A program made the position numbers and the translations under genes. From positions 21,674 through 85,673 of the forward strand of contig NZ_FXZH01000019.1 of assembly GCF_900169365.1 (NCBI RefSeq): a DNA stretch of 64,000 nt. The letters are read 5' to 3'. A model generated the notes under the pieces. It was given only the letters and a program-made list of their open reading frames with translations. It made no database searches and was not told the origin of the DNA. The DNA is from Brevibacterium sp. 239c (lineage in GTDB: Bacteria; Actinomycetota; Actinomycetes; Actinomycetales; Brevibacteriaceae). Position 1 is the stretch's first letter, and each line of letters begins with the position of its first letter. Shown in pieces: positions 48,551 through 58,546 of the stretch.

Positions 48551-49819
48551 GTGCCCGAGACCTCAGCACCCCAGGTCCAGGCGGTCCACAGTGCCGACCA
48601 TGCTGCGATAGCGCGGCTCCCCTGGCACTTACCCCTCGCTGACTGGCCCCAGGACTTCCTCGGCGGACTGCCCCGCGGAATCTCCCGGCACGTCGTGCGC
48701 TTCGTCGAGATCGACGAGGAGGTCCTCGCGATCAAGGAGACCGACGACCGTCGGGCCCTGCGCGAATTCGACATCCTCGGTGTGCTGGGGAATCTGGCCG
48801 TCCCCACGGTCGAACCCCGCGCCTATGTGACCAACCGATCCACCACCTCGGCGACGGAACTGCCTGGAGCACTGCTCACGGCCTATCTGGACTTCTCGCT
48901 GCCCTACCGTGCCCTGTTCTCCCGGTCCCTGGCCGAGGACACGGCCGGTCGCCTCGTCGATGCCCTCGCGGTCCTGCTCGCCCGACTCCACCTCGTCGGT
49001 TTCTACTGGGGCGATGTGTCCCTGTCGAACACCCTGTTCCGGCGTGATGCCGACGCCTATGCGGCCTATGTCGTCGACGTGGAGACCGGTGAGCTCCACG
49101 ACCAGCTTTCGAACGGTCAGCGGCAGATGGATCTGCGCATCGCGCGCACGAACATCGCCGGTGACTTCCTCGACCTGCAGGCCGCGGGTCTCATCGATCC
49201 TGCCGTCGACCCGTTGGCGGCCGGTGAACGCCTGTTCGAGGCCTATAACGGACTGTGGACCGAGCTGACTCGGGTCGAGGAGTTCTCTGTCAATGAACGG
49301 TGGCGCATCGACGAACGCATCCGCCGGCTCAACGATCTGGGCTTCGACCTGGGCGAGCTGACCGTGACCACCGACCTCGACGGAGTCAGCCTGCTGGTCG
49401 AGCCGAAGGTCGTCGAACCCAACCACCATTCCCGCAGACTCCTGCGACTGACCGGCATCGGCGCCAATGAGAACCAGGCGCGGACGATGCTCAACGACCT
49501 CGACTCCCACCGCAGTGCGCCCGGATTCACAGGCGGAGCACACGGTTCCGGCGAGCTGCCCGTCGAACTCGATGAGGACCAGGCTGCCCGCCACTGGCTC
49601 GACGAGGTGTACAAGCCCCTGATCTCCGCCATCCCGGAGAACCTCACCCACAAGCTGGAACCCGGACAGATCTTCTACGAGTTCGTCGAGCACCGGCGGG
49701 TGATGTCTCGAGCCAGGCAGCGCGACATTCCGACGATGGAGGCCATCGCCTACTTCATCGTCGACTACCTCGCGAACCTCCCCGACGAAGCCCTCTACGT
49801 CGACAGCCGAAAGTTCTGA
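48551..49819 (+). CDS. DUF4032 protein with kinase-like N-domain
   Basis: A 422-residue protein. Residues about 40-190 resemble a lipopolysaccharide-kinase/small-molecule kinase fold: VLAIKETDDRRALREFDIL, then GFYWGDVSLSNTLF (catalytic-loop-like) and YVVDVETGEL (DFG-like Asp). The C-terminal part fits DUF4032 (TGIGANENQARTMLNDLDSH, IFYEFVEHRRVMSRARQRD). GTG start at 48,551. Three bases after the degenerate ABC ATPase, suggesting a functional pair. Substrate unknown. Confidence 0.75.
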   Translation: MPETSAPQVQAVHSADHAAIARLPWHLPLADWPQDFLGGLPRGISRHVVRFVEIDEEVLAIKETDDRRALREFDILGVLGNLAVPTVEPRAYVTNRSTTSATELPGALLTAYLDFSLPYRALFSRSLAEDTAGRLVDALAVLLARLHLVGFYWGDVSLSNTLFRRDADAYAAYVVDVETGELHDQLSNGQRQMDLRIARTNIAGDFLDLQAAGLIDPAVDPLAAGERLFEAYNGLWTELTRVEEFSVNERWRIDERIRRLNDLGFDLGELTVTTDLDGVSLLVEPKVVEPNHHSRRLLRLTGIGANENQARTMLNDLDSHRSAPGFTGGAHGSGELPVELDEDQAARHWLDEVYKPLISAIPENLTHKLEPGQIFYEFVEHRRVMSRARQRDIPTMEAIAYFIVDYLANLPDEALYVDSRKF

Positions 49820-50007
49820 GGCCAGAGCTTTCGCGCAGCAGCTGCGCGCCGGGTTTTGGCTAAGCAGGTTCGCGCTGGAATTCCACCACGTGGAACGTGG
49901 ACCCCGGAGCCGCCTCGGCGGGCATATGTTTGAGAACATCAGAATCGGGTCGACGACGACCACCGTCGTTGCCGCCCTCCCCACGAGAAACCCCGGAAGG
50001 ACCTCCG

Positions 50008-50901
50008 ATGTCGCAAACCCCGCAGAACTCAATGCCGTCGAGCCAGAACTCCATGCCGTCGAATGAGGACAATCCGTCGATCCCGTCCCTCTTCGACCTC
50101 AGCGGCCGCACTGCCGTTGTCGTCGGAGCCGGGTCCGGGCTGGGCCAGGCGAGCGCGATCGGCCTCGCCGACGCCGGAGCTCATGTCGTCGTCGCCGACC
50201 TCAACCTCGAAGGTGCCGAGGAGACGGTGCGGATCATCTCCCAACGCCAAGGAGCCGAACGGGCCGGCGGCAAGGGCGGGCACCGCGCCACCTCCTCGCC
50301 GGGCGCCGAGACCGCCCGCGTCGACATCACCGACACCGAGTCGGTCAATGCCCTCGTCGCGGCCCACCCGGATGCCCAGGTTCTCGTCATCACCCCGGGC
50401 GCGAACGTGCGCAAGCGACTGCTGTCGACCACCGATGAGGAATTCGACCGGGTCATCGACATCAACCTCAAAGGCACCTATCGTCTGATGCGCGGCTTCG
50501 GCGCCGAAATGGCCGAGCGCGGCCGCGGCTCCATCGTCACCTACTCTTCGTTCCGGGCTCTGGCGATCGAACCGGGCCAGGGCATCTACGCCGCGGCTAA
50601 AGCCGGTGTCGTGCAGCTGACGAAGACGCTGGCCAGCGAGCTGGGGCCACAGGGTGTGCGCGTCAACGCGATCCTGCCCGGGCCCTTCGACACCCCGTTG
50701 ACCCAGCAGATCAAGGCCGATGAGGAGTGGTGGAACGCGTATGCGGAGAAGACCGCTCTGGGCCGCTGGGGGAACCTGCATGAAATCGCCGGACCCGTGC
50801 TGTTCCTCGCCTCAGATGCCTCGACCTTCGTCACCGGTCACTCACAGCTCGTCGACGGCGGCTGGATGGCCCAGGACGGCCGATTCTCACCACGGCTGTA
50901 A
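50008..50901 (+). CDS. Short-chain dehydrogenase/reductase
   Basis: A 297-residue SDR. NAD(P)-binding VVVGAGSGLGQASAIGLA, then GANVRKRLLS in place of NAG, catalytic SFRALAIEPGQGIYAAAKAG (Ser and YxxxK) and PGPFDTPLT. The ATG at 50,008 has GGAAGGA upstream. The family reduces or oxidises sugars and alcohols; the gluconate-5-dehydrogenase-like group is closest by motif, uncertain. Confidence 0.85.
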   Translation: MSQTPQNSMPSSQNSMPSNEDNPSIPSLFDLSGRTAVVVGAGSGLGQASAIGLADAGAHVVVADLNLEGAEETVRIISQRQGAERAGGKGGHRATSSPGAETARVDITDTESVNALVAAHPDAQVLVITPGANVRKRLLSTTDEEFDRVIDINLKGTYRLMRGFGAEMAERGRGSIVTYSSFRALAIEPGQGIYAAAKAGVVQLTKTLASELGPQGVRVNAILPGPFDTPLTQQIKADEEWWNAYAEKTALGRWGNLHEIAGPVLFLASDASTFVTGHSQLVDGGWMAQDGRFSPRL

Positions 50902-50936
50902 AGCTCCGCTGCCGAGTAAAGCTCCGCTGCCGAGCG
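50899..50936 (+). repeat. Tandem repeat after SDR gene
   Basis: TAAAGCTCCGCTGCCGAG occurs twice in direct succession. The first copy includes the SDR stop codon. Confidence 0.7.
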
Positions 50937-51017
50937 CAGTTGTTGCGGCGATCGCGCGAGCGGTCGTAGGGGGCAGGCGAGTGCGACCGTCGTGGCTGCA
51001 CGTGCAAGAATATTCGC

Positions 51018-52517
51018 ATGACCGCTCGAGACAGCACCACCTCCCCGACTGCGACCGACCGACCTCGGCTGGCCAGTCAGCTGGTCCGTCGCAAGTCGAT
51101 CAGCAGCATGGTCGAGGACACACAGGCTGCGTCCACGGGCCGTCTGCGCAGAACATTCGGCGTCTTCCAACTGACGATGATCAGCGTCGGCGCCACCTTG
51201 GGCACGGGCATCCTCGTCATCCTCGGCGAGGCCGTGCCCATCGCCGGTCCCGGCATCTGGATCGCCTTCATCCTGGCCGGAATCACCGCCCTGCTCTCGG
51301 CCGTGAGCTATGCGGAGATGGCGGGCATGGTCCCTGTCTCCGGATCCAGCTATTCGTATTCCTACGCCACCCTCGGCGAGGGCGTGGCCTGGGTCTGCGG
51401 CTGGTGCCTCGTCCTCGAGTACGCGGTCTCCGTGGCAGCAGTGGCCGTCGGTGCCGCCGACTACGTCAATGAGACGCTGCGCATCTTCGGTCTGTCACTG
51501 CCGCCAAGTCTGACCGCCGGCCCCGGTGTAGCTGACAGCCCCGGCGGCGCCGTCAACCTCTCGGCGCTCATCGTCGTCCTCCTCGCCACGGTCCTGCTCA
51601 TGCGCGGGGCCAAGGAGTCGGCCATCGTGAATACGATCATCGTGTTCGTCAAACTCGGCATCCTCGTCTTCTTCGCCATCGTCGCGTTCACGGCCTTCCA
51701 GGCCGGGAACTTCGCACCGATGCTGCCCATGGGGGCCGCCGGAGTCACAGCAGCGGCCTCGAGTGTGTTCTTCTCCTACATCGGCTTCGATGCCGCCTCG
51801 ACTGCTGGTGAGGAGGCGAAGAACCCGAAGCGGGACATGCCGCGGGCGATCATCCTCTCGATGGTCATCGTCACCACGATGTACGTGCTGGTGGCAGTCG
51901 CCGCAATCGGTGCCAGGGAATGGGAGTGGTTCAGGCTGAAGACGACCGTCGCTCCCCTGGTCCAGATCGTCCACCAGCTCACACAGTCCAACCTCGCGGT
52001 CTTCATCTTCGCCGTCGCCGCGGTGCTCGCGATCTTCTCGGTCGTCATCACCGTCCTCTACGGGCAGTCACGCATCCTGCTCTCCATGTCCCGCGACGGC
52101 ATGGTCCCACGAGTCTTCGGCATCGTCTCCCCGCGCACGGGCACTCCTCTGGTCGGCACGTTGGTCACCGGCGTGCTCGTCGCGATCACCGCTGCACTGA
52201 TCCCGCTGGGCGAACTCGCAAATGCCACAAGCATCGGCACACTCTTCGCCTTCTGCCTCGTCAACATCGCCGTCATCTACCTGCGCGTCAAACGTCCGGA
52301 CCTGCCGCGCTCATTCAAGGTGCCCTTCGGACCGATCATCCCGGTCCTCGGCTCCCTGGCATGCGCGTTCCTCATGATCAACCTCGGCGGAACCACCTGG
52401 CTGGTCTTCGGCCTGTGGATGCTCGTCGGCTTCGTCGTCTACCTCACCTACAGCCGCCGCCACTCCCGCGTCGGCGCCCTCAGCGACAGCGACTACCGCG
52501 CCAGCATCAACGCCTGA
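51018..52517 (+). CDS. APC-family amino acid permease
   Basis: A 499-residue transporter with about 12 membrane segments. The APC signature is visible: FQLTMISVGATLGTGILVIL, PGIWIAFILAGITALLSAVSYAEMA, FFSYIGFDAASTAGEEAKNPKRDMP. The long loops and the EEAKNPKRDMPRAI motif fit the cationic amino acid transporter group. Substrate not assigned. Confidence 0.88.
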   Translation: MTARDSTTSPTATDRPRLASQLVRRKSISSMVEDTQAASTGRLRRTFGVFQLTMISVGATLGTGILVILGEAVPIAGPGIWIAFILAGITALLSAVSYAEMAGMVPVSGSSYSYSYATLGEGVAWVCGWCLVLEYAVSVAAVAVGAADYVNETLRIFGLSLPPSLTAGPGVADSPGGAVNLSALIVVLLATVLLMRGAKESAIVNTIIVFVKLGILVFFAIVAFTAFQAGNFAPMLPMGAAGVTAAASSVFFSYIGFDAASTAGEEAKNPKRDMPRAIILSMVIVTTMYVLVAVAAIGAREWEWFRLKTTVAPLVQIVHQLTQSNLAVFIFAVAAVLAIFSVVITVLYGQSRILLSMSRDGMVPRVFGIVSPRTGTPLVGTLVTGVLVAITAALIPLGELANATSIGTLFAFCLVNIAVIYLRVKRPDLPRSFKVPFGPIIPVLGSLACAFLMINLGGTTWLVFGLWMLVGFVVYLTYSRRHSRVGALSDSDYRASINA

Positions 52518-52533
52518 GCGGCGGTACGGCTCG

Positions 52534-52601
52534 CTAAACCTCCCCGACGTCACAAAACCTCCCCGGCGCCGGGTGTTATTAGTGACGTCGGGGAGGTTTA
52601 G
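52534..52601. terminator. Long inverted repeat between convergent genes
   Basis: Perfect 20-base arms CTAAACCTCCCCGACGTCAC (52,534-52,553) and its complement (52,582-52,601) enclose 28 bases. It separates the convergent permease and rlmB genes, so a bidirectional terminator is likely. Confidence 0.75.
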
Positions 52602-52617
52602 TGCGGGCAGGCCGCCT

Positions 52618-53556
52618 TCAGCCGCGGCGGGTGCGGGCGACTTCGTAGAGGGAGACGGCCGCAGCGATTCCCGCGTTGAGGGACTCCGTGGTCGCGGCGA
52701 TCGGGATCGAGACGATCTGGTCGCACTTCTCAGCGATGAGGCGCGAGATTCCCTTACCCTCTGAACCGACGACGATGCACACAGGGTCGCGGCTGAAGGT
52801 CAGTTCCGGCAGCTCGACGTCTCCGTCCATGTCGAGTCCGACGACGAAGACGTTCTGCTTCTTGAGCTCGTCGATGGCACGAGCCAGGTTGACGACCTGG
52901 GCGACCTTGATGCGGGCTGCGGCACCGGCGGAGGTCTTCCACGCGGCAGCGGTCATCGACGCGGCACGACGCTCGGGGATGATGACGCCGTGACCGCCGA
53001 AGGCAGCGGCGGAGCGCACAATCGCACCGAGGTTCCTGGGATCTGTGATGCCGTCGAGTGCGACGAGCAGCGGCGCCTCGCCCTGGTCGGCCGCAACCTG
53101 AAGCAGATCACGAGGCTCGGCGTAATCGTAGGGAGGGATCTGCAGGGCGATGCCCTGGTGGATCGCGTCGTCGGTGAGTCGGTCGAGGTCGGGCTTGCTC
53201 GCCTCGAGCATCGAAATGCCGCGCTTGGTGGCCAAGGTGATGGCTTCTCGGACGCGATCGTCCGAATCGATCCGACCGGCGACGTACAAAGCGGATGCCG
53301 GAACGTCCTCACGCAAGACCTCGAGCACCGAGTTGCGCCCGGCGACCATGTTCGGCCCGTTTTCCTTCTTGCGTCGCTTGGCCTGCGCCGAAGCGTTGGC
53401 GGCCTTCTTGTTCGCCGATGCCTTATGTGCCTTGTGATAGACACGGTCCTCGGCCTTGGGCGTGGGTCCGCGGCCCTGCAGGCTGCGCTTGTTCTTGCCG
53501 CCGGAGCCCTTGGTCGGGCCCTTCTTCGAGCCGCCGGCACGTGGGTTGGAAACCAT
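52618..53556 (-). CDS. rlmB: 23S rRNA 2'-O-methyltransferase RlmB-like
   Basis: A 312-residue SPOUT-class enzyme. A basic, disordered N-terminus (1-70, Lys/Gly-rich) precedes the substrate-binding domain; motifs DGITDPRNLGAIVRSAAAFG, VVGSEGKGISRL and SIPIAATTESLNAGIAAAVS form the knotted SAM site. It should methylate G2251-type guanosine. Sits next to cysS as in many actinobacteria. Confidence 0.92.
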   Translation of the reverse strand: MVSNPRAGGSKKGPTKGSGGKNKRSLQGRGPTPKAEDRVYHKAHKASANKKAANASAQAKRRKKENGPNMVAGRNSVLEVLREDVPASALYVAGRIDSDDRVREAITLATKRGISMLEASKPDLDRLTDDAIHQGIALQIPPYDYAEPRDLLQVAADQGEAPLLVALDGITDPRNLGAIVRSAAAFGGHGVIIPERRAASMTAAAWKTSAGAAARIKVAQVVNLARAIDELKKQNVFVVGLDMDGDVELPELTFSRDPVCIVVGSEGKGISRLIAEKCDQIVSIPIAATTESLNAGIAAAVSLYEVARTRRG

Positions 53557-53634
53557 GTGAATCCTTAAGAATCGTTGGTGGTCACGAACCGAGGTTCGTC
53601 ACCGGGAGAAATTTTTGGAGAAGAGTGCAGCGGG

Positions 53635-55092
53635 TCAGCTGACTTTGACGTGGTAGCGGTAACCGTCGGCCGTGTCCTCGATGACGATCCCGGCAGAGGC
53701 CAGGTTGTCGCGGATCGCGTCGGCGGTGGCGAAGTCCTTCTGCGCCTTCGCCTCGGCCCTTTGAGCGGCGAGCGCATCGACGAGGGAATCCAATGCCGAT
53801 TCCACGCTCGCGCCCGCTCCCGACTGCGCCCATGCCTCGGCGCTGGGATTGACTCCCAGGATATCGAGCATCAGCTTCACCTCGGCGACGATCTGCGTGA
53901 GTTCGTCGCGGTCCTTGCCGGAGTCGAGGAGCTTCGCACCCTCGGTGACCTTCGCGAAGACCACGGACAGTGCACGGGGCACGCCGAGGTCGTCGTCGAG
54001 TGCCGCAGCGAAGTCCGCAGGCACGTCGACGCTGCGACTGCTGTAGGCATCGCTGACATCGGGCAGTGCGGGCGCGTCGTCGCCGAGCGCCTGCCGGGCC
54101 CGCTGGAGGAAGTTCGCCAAACGGTCCAGCGAAGCCGTCTGCCGGTCCATGGCCTCGGGTGAGAACTCGAGGATCGACCGGTAGCTGGCGCCGGTGAGGA
54201 AGTAGCGCACGGCCAGCGGGCTATAGCGGTGGAAGAGCTCGGAGGCGAAGACGGAGTTGCCCAGTGACTTCGACATCTTGTCCCCGCCCACGTTGAGCAG
54301 GCCCGAATGCATCCAGATATTGGCGAACCGGTCACCGGCCGCACGCGACTGAGCCAGCTCGTTCTCGTGATGAGGGAAGCGCAGATCCAGTCCGCCACCG
54401 TGGATGTCGAAATTCTCGCCGAGGTACTTCGTCGACATGGCCGAGCACTCGATGTGCCAGCCCGGTCGGCCTCGACCCCACGGTGCCGGCCACGAGGCGG
54501 TGCCGGGTTCGCCGGGCTTGTGGGCTTTCCACAGCGCGAAGTCCCGGGCGTCCTTCTTGCCCCGCATGTCCGCATCGTTCGCGGGTTCCATGTCATCGAG
54601 GCGCTGGTTAGTCAGTTCGCCGTAGTCGGCCCACATGGTGGCCGCGAAGTAGACATCGCCGCTGTCGTCGAGGGCAGGGTAGGCGTATCCCGCTTCGATG
54701 AGTCGATCGATGAGTTCGATCATCTCGGTGATGTGTCCCGTAGCGCGAGGCTCGTAGCTGGGAGGCAGCACATCGAGGGCGTCATAGGCCTGGGTGAAGG
54801 CCCGCTCATATTTGAAGGCGTGGGCGAACCAAGGCCGGCCCACCTCGGCGGATTTCGACAGGATCTTGTCGTCGATGTCCGTGACATTGCGGACCAGGGT
54901 GACGCTGTAGCCGCGGTAGAGCAGCCAACGGCGAAGCTGGTCGAAGACCGAGGCGGAGCGCAGGTGGCCGATGTGGGGCTCGCCCTGCACCGTGGCACCA
55001 CAGACGTAGATGCCCACGTGCCCGGCGTTGACGGGGCGCAGTTCGTCGGTGGTGCGGCTGGCGGTGTTGTACAGAGCGATAGTCACGCACAC
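53635..55092 (-). CDS. cysS: Cysteinyl-tRNA synthetase
   Basis: A 485-residue class I synthetase. CGATVQGEPHIGHLRS (HIGH motif), WHIECSAM and HGGGLDLRFPHHENELAQS (zinc site), KMSKSLGN (KMSKS). Start is GTG, at 55,092 or two codons later at 55,086; neither has a clear ribosome site. Loads tRNA-Cys. Confidence 0.95.
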   Translation of the reverse strand: MCVTIALYNTASRTTDELRPVNAGHVGIYVCGATVQGEPHIGHLRSASVFDQLRRWLLYRGYSVTLVRNVTDIDDKILSKSAEVGRPWFAHAFKYERAFTQAYDALDVLPPSYEPRATGHITEMIELIDRLIEAGYAYPALDDSGDVYFAATMWADYGELTNQRLDDMEPANDADMRGKKDARDFALWKAHKPGEPGTASWPAPWGRGRPGWHIECSAMSTKYLGENFDIHGGGLDLRFPHHENELAQSRAAGDRFANIWMHSGLLNVGGDKMSKSLGNSVFASELFHRYSPLAVRYFLTGASYRSILEFSPEAMDRQTASLDRLANFLQRARQALGDDAPALPDVSDAYSSRSVDVPADFAAALDDDLGVPRALSVVFAKVTEGAKLLDSGKDRDELTQIVAEVKLMLDILGVNPSAEAWAQSGAGASVESALDSLVDALAAQRAEAKAQKDFATADAIRDNLASAGIVIEDTADGYRYHVKVS

Positions 55093-55382
55093 AAGTCTAC
55101 CGGGGACAGGCGTGGTGTCACTGACTGAGCGGGCTTCATGACGCCGAGAGGACTATGAGGTGTCCGACATTTGATACAAGACTGTTACTCAGCTCACGTG
55201 ACTTACGGCACGTTTCACAGAAAACTCCCAGTATGCTGGGGATCAAGTCAACGAGACCGCGCTTCTCCACCACAAGGAGAACCCTTGGAAGCGGTACGCT
55301 AACTTGCCGACGTCACGGTCACAGCAGACCGCCACACCGGCATCAGCCTCACAACACTGTGGTTGTACAGAAAGGAATTCCA

Positions 55383-57020
55383 TTGTCTTCCACCAAAGCC
55401 CCCCAGAGGGAGGTCTTCGCCACCCGCGGCGCGTTCATCTTCGCCGCCATCGGGTCGGCGGTCGGCCTCGGCAACATCTGGCGCTTCCCCTACGTCGCCT
55501 ACGAAAACGGCGGCGGCGCGTTCCTCATCCCATATCTGGTCGCATTGCTGACAGCCGGCATTCCGCTGCTGTTCTTCACCTACGCACTCGGCCACCGGAC
55601 GCGGGCTTCTGCACCGCTGGCCTACCGCACCCTCGGCCGAGTTGCTGAGCCGATCGGCTGGTTCAAGACCGGCGTCGCCTTCGTCATCGGTGTCTACTAC
55701 GCAGCGATCATCGCATGGGCCGGATGCTTCATGTTCTTCTCCCTCAGCCAAGCCTGGGGAGACGACGCAGAGGGCTTCTTCATGAACGACTACCTGCACA
55801 TCGGCGATCCCGGAGTCTCACTTGACTTCGTTCCTGGTGTGCTCATCCCGGTCATCCTGGTCTGGATCGTCACCATCGCCATCCTCTACCTCGGCGTCCA
55901 GAACGGCATTGCCCGGTTCTCGAAGATCTTCATTCCTCTGCTCGTCGTCGTCTTCCTCATCATCGTCGTCCGCGCCCTGTTCCTGCCGGGCGCTGCCGAG
56001 GGCCTGAATGCTCTGTTCACACCTGATTTCAAGTCCTTGACTGATCCAGCGGTGTGGATCGCGGCCTATGGTCAGATCTTCTTCTCACTCTCGATCTGCT
56101 TCGGCATCATGATCACCTACGCCTCGTACCTGAAGAAGAGGACCAACCTCACAGGTTCGGGCCTGGTCGTGGGCTTCTCAAACTCCGCGTTCGAGATCCT
56201 GGCCGGCATCGGCGTCTTCGCCGCGCTCGGCTTCATGGCTGCAGCGCAGGGCGTGGCAGTCGGCGATGTCGCCTCCAGCGGCATCGGCCTGGCCTTCATC
56301 GCCTTCCCGACTCTGATCTCGCAGATGCCCGGTGGTGCGCTCTTCGGCTTCGCGTTCTTCGCCTGCCTCGTCTTCGCCGGTCTGACCTCGCTGATCTCGA
56401 TCGTGCAGGTGCCGATCCAGGCTCTGCGCGAGAAGTTCGGCTGGGGCAACAAGCTGTCCGTCCTCATCGTCGGCGGCGCCATGGCCATTGTCTCCATCCT
56501 GCTCCTGACGACGATCACGGGCCTCTACGTCCTCGACACGATGGACGCCTGGGCGAACAACCTCGGCATCGTCGGTGCTGCTGTCGTCGCACTGCTCGTC
56601 GTCGGTTGGGTGCTCAGGGGCGACCTGGGCAAGCTGCCGATCCTGCGCGACCATCTCAACGCGGTCTCCAGCTTCAAGGTCAACAAGTTCTGGATGGCAT
56701 GCGTCGGCCTGATCACTCCGGTGCTGCTGGTCTACATGCTCGTCCAGCAGATCATCACCTACGCCACCGAGGGCTACGAGGACTATCCCGCTGGCCTTCT
56801 GGGCATCTTCGGATGGGGAATGATCGGCCTGCTGGCCGTGCTGGCCATCGTGCTCACACTGGTCAGATGGCCCAAGAAATCACTCGAAAACGCGGAAAGC
56901 GCAATCGCCGATTCCGTCCTCGAGGAGAACAAGCGCAAGGCAGCGGGCATCGACCCAGAGGCCGCCGACAACAGCCCTGTCGCTGCGAACACCACCGAAA
57001 CAGAAAGCAAAGGAGTCTGA
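55383..57020 (+). CDS. metP: Methionine/alanine uptake transporter MetP-like
   Basis: A 545-residue sodium-dependent neurotransmitter-family symporter with about 12 membrane segments. Signature near the start: FIFAAIGSAVGLGNIWRFPY, then YENGGGAFLIPY. A TTG at 55,383 preceded by AAAGGAATTCCA is chosen, because the conserved domain begins there; a longer frame adds a non-conserved 76 residues. Followed by metS, the small subunit found with MetP of corynebacteria. Confidence 0.9.
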   Translation: MSSTKAPQREVFATRGAFIFAAIGSAVGLGNIWRFPYVAYENGGGAFLIPYLVALLTAGIPLLFFTYALGHRTRASAPLAYRTLGRVAEPIGWFKTGVAFVIGVYYAAIIAWAGCFMFFSLSQAWGDDAEGFFMNDYLHIGDPGVSLDFVPGVLIPVILVWIVTIAILYLGVQNGIARFSKIFIPLLVVVFLIIVVRALFLPGAAEGLNALFTPDFKSLTDPAVWIAAYGQIFFSLSICFGIMITYASYLKKRTNLTGSGLVVGFSNSAFEILAGIGVFAALGFMAAAQGVAVGDVASSGIGLAFIAFPTLISQMPGGALFGFAFFACLVFAGLTSLISIVQVPIQALREKFGWGNKLSVLIVGGAMAIVSILLLTTITGLYVLDTMDAWANNLGIVGAAVVALLVVGWVLRGDLGKLPILRDHLNAVSSFKVNKFWMACVGLITPVLLVYMLVQQIITYATEGYEDYPAGLLGIFGWGMIGLLAVLAIVLTLVRWPKKSLENAESAIADSVLEENKRKAAGIDPEAADNSPVAANTTETESKGV

Positions 57021-57023
57021 ACC

Positions 57024-57128
57024 ATGGGTACCTCGGCAATCGTCATGATGATCATCGCCATCGTCACCGTATGGGGCGGCCTCGGCGCCGCGATCATGCA
57101 CCTGCGCAAGCACCCGGACGAGGAGTAG
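57024..57128 (+). CDS. metS: Small subunit MetS
   Basis: A 34-residue membrane peptide (MGTSAIVMMIIAIVTVWGGL then GAAIMHLRKHPDEE). It begins three bases after metP, as for the MetPS transporter, where the small subunit is needed for methionine and alanine uptake. Confidence 0.88.
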   Translation: MGTSAIVMMIIAIVTVWGGLGAAIMHLRKHPDEE

Positions 57129-57454
57129 TCACCGCCGACAGGCACTGATCCACACCTGAGATCCGTTCCGACGAAGGCGGTTCGACACCTGGCAACAGGC
57201 GTCGGACCGCCTTCGTCGTATCATCTGGCGTCTGACCTGGCGTATCCCCTGTCTTATCGCCTGTCGGCTGACCTGGCCTATTGCCTGTCTCAATGTCTGC
57301 TATCGCACTGTCTTGCCATTCGGTGAGCGCGCTGGTCGTGAGGGCAATGCCTGGTTAGGGTAGGGCTGTACGAACTCATCGTCGGGCGCACTCACCCGTT
57401 GACAATGCGTTGTCAGCGCACAGAGCACAACGCCTAAGAGCACTAGGAGACGCA
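57129..57454. other. Intergenic region metS to mscR
   Basis: 326 bp without a gene. It holds a bulged 16-bp terminator hairpin (57,170-57,217, GACGAAGGCGGT with its complement), two imperfect copies of a CTGACCTGGC(G/C)TAT...CCTGTC repeat (about 57,233-57,295), and at 57,399-57,415 TTGACA overlapping the inverted repeat TGACAATGCGTTGTCA, a probable -35 with operator for mscR. Confidence 0.6.
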
Positions 57455-58546
57455 ATGCCACAGACGGTCAAAGGTGTCATCTCCCGCAGCAAGGGGGCGC
57501 CGGTCGAGCTCACCGACATCGTCATCCCCGACCCGGGCCCAGGCGAGGTCATCGTCGATGTGAAGTCGTGCGGCGTCTGCCACACAGACTTCCACTACCG
57601 CGAAGGCGGAATCAGCGACGACTACCCGTTCCTGCTCGGTCACGAATCGGCCGGCACGGTCTCGGAGATCGGCGAAGGCGTCACCGACGTCGAGGTGGGC
57701 GACTTCGTCATCCTCAACTGGCGCGCGATCTGCGGCGAATGCCGGGCCTGCAAACGCGGTGAACCCTGGTACTGCTTCGACACTCACAACGCCTCACAGA
57801 AGATGACGCTGCCCGACGGCACCGAACTCGAGGCTGCACTGGGCATCGGCTCCTTCGCAGAGAAGACCCTGGTCGCGGCAGGACAGTGCACGAAGGTCCC
57901 CGAGGCTGACCCCGCTGTCGTGGGCCTGCTGGGCTGCGGCGTGATGGCCGGTATCGGTGCCGCCATCAACACCGGCGAAGTCACCCGCGGCAAGTCTGTG
58001 GCCGTCATCGGATGCGGCGGCGTCGGCTGCTCGGCCATCGCCGGTTCTGCACTGGCAGGTGCCGGCACGATCATTGCGCTCGACATCGATGACACGAAGC
58101 TCGAGTGGGCCAAGGATCTCGGAGCCACCCACACGGTCAACACCCGCGGCAAGAGTGAAGACGAAGTCGTGAAGGCGATCCAGGATCTGACCGGAGGCTT
58201 CGGCGTCGATGTCGCCATCGATGCTGTGGGACGTCCGGAAACCTGGCGTCAGGCCTTCTACGGCCGTGACCTCGCGGGCACCGTGGTGCTCGTGGGCGTG
58301 CCTACTCCGGAGATGGAGCTGAGCGTCCCGCTGCTCGACGTCTTCGGCCGCGGCGGCCGACTCAAGTCCTCCTGGTACGGCGACTGCCTGCCCGAACGGG
58401 ACTTCCCGATGCTCGTCGATCTCTACCAGCAGGGACGCCTGCCCTTGGAGAAGTTCGTGTCTGAGAGGATCGGGCTCGGCGACGTCGAATCAGCATTCGA
58501 AAAGATGAGCCAAGGCAAAGTACTGCGATCGGTGGTGGAACTCTGA
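57455..58546 (+). CDS. mscR: S-(hydroxymethyl)mycothiol dehydrogenase
   Basis: A 363-residue zinc alcohol dehydrogenase. Catalytic zinc site [11 protein letters not shown] and [12 protein letters not shown]; structural zinc [18 protein letters not shown] site [12 protein letters not shown]. Best match is the mycothiol-dependent formaldehyde dehydrogenase/nitrosoreductase of actinobacteria. Start at 57,455 after AGGAGA. Overlaps the MBL gene as TGATG. Confidence 0.92.
   Translation: MPQTVKGVISRSKGAPVELTDIVIPDPGPGEVIVDVKSCGVCHTDFHYREGGISDDYPFLLGHESAGTVSEIGEGVTDVEVGDFVILNWRAICGECRACKRGEPWYCFDTHNASQKMTLPDGTELEAALGIGSFAEKTLVAAGQCTKVPEADPAVVGLLGCGVMAGIGAAINTGEVTRGKSVAVIGCGGVGCSAIAGSALAGAGTIIALDIDDTKLEWAKDLGATHTVNTRGKSEDEVVKAIQDLTGGFGVDVAIDAVGRPETWRQAFYGRDLAGTVVLVGVPTPEMELSVPLLDVFGRGGRLKSSWYGDCLPERDFPMLVDLYQQGRLPLEKFVSERIGLGDVESAFEKMSQGKVLRSVVEL

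Noticed and set aside
48629..50032. 467-codon frame on the minus strand
   Set aside because: It is antisense to the DUF4032 gene, which has recognisable motifs and good context.
55155..55382. N-terminal extension of MetP
   Set aside because: It has no conserved residues, and a ribosome site with TTG lies right before the conserved domain.
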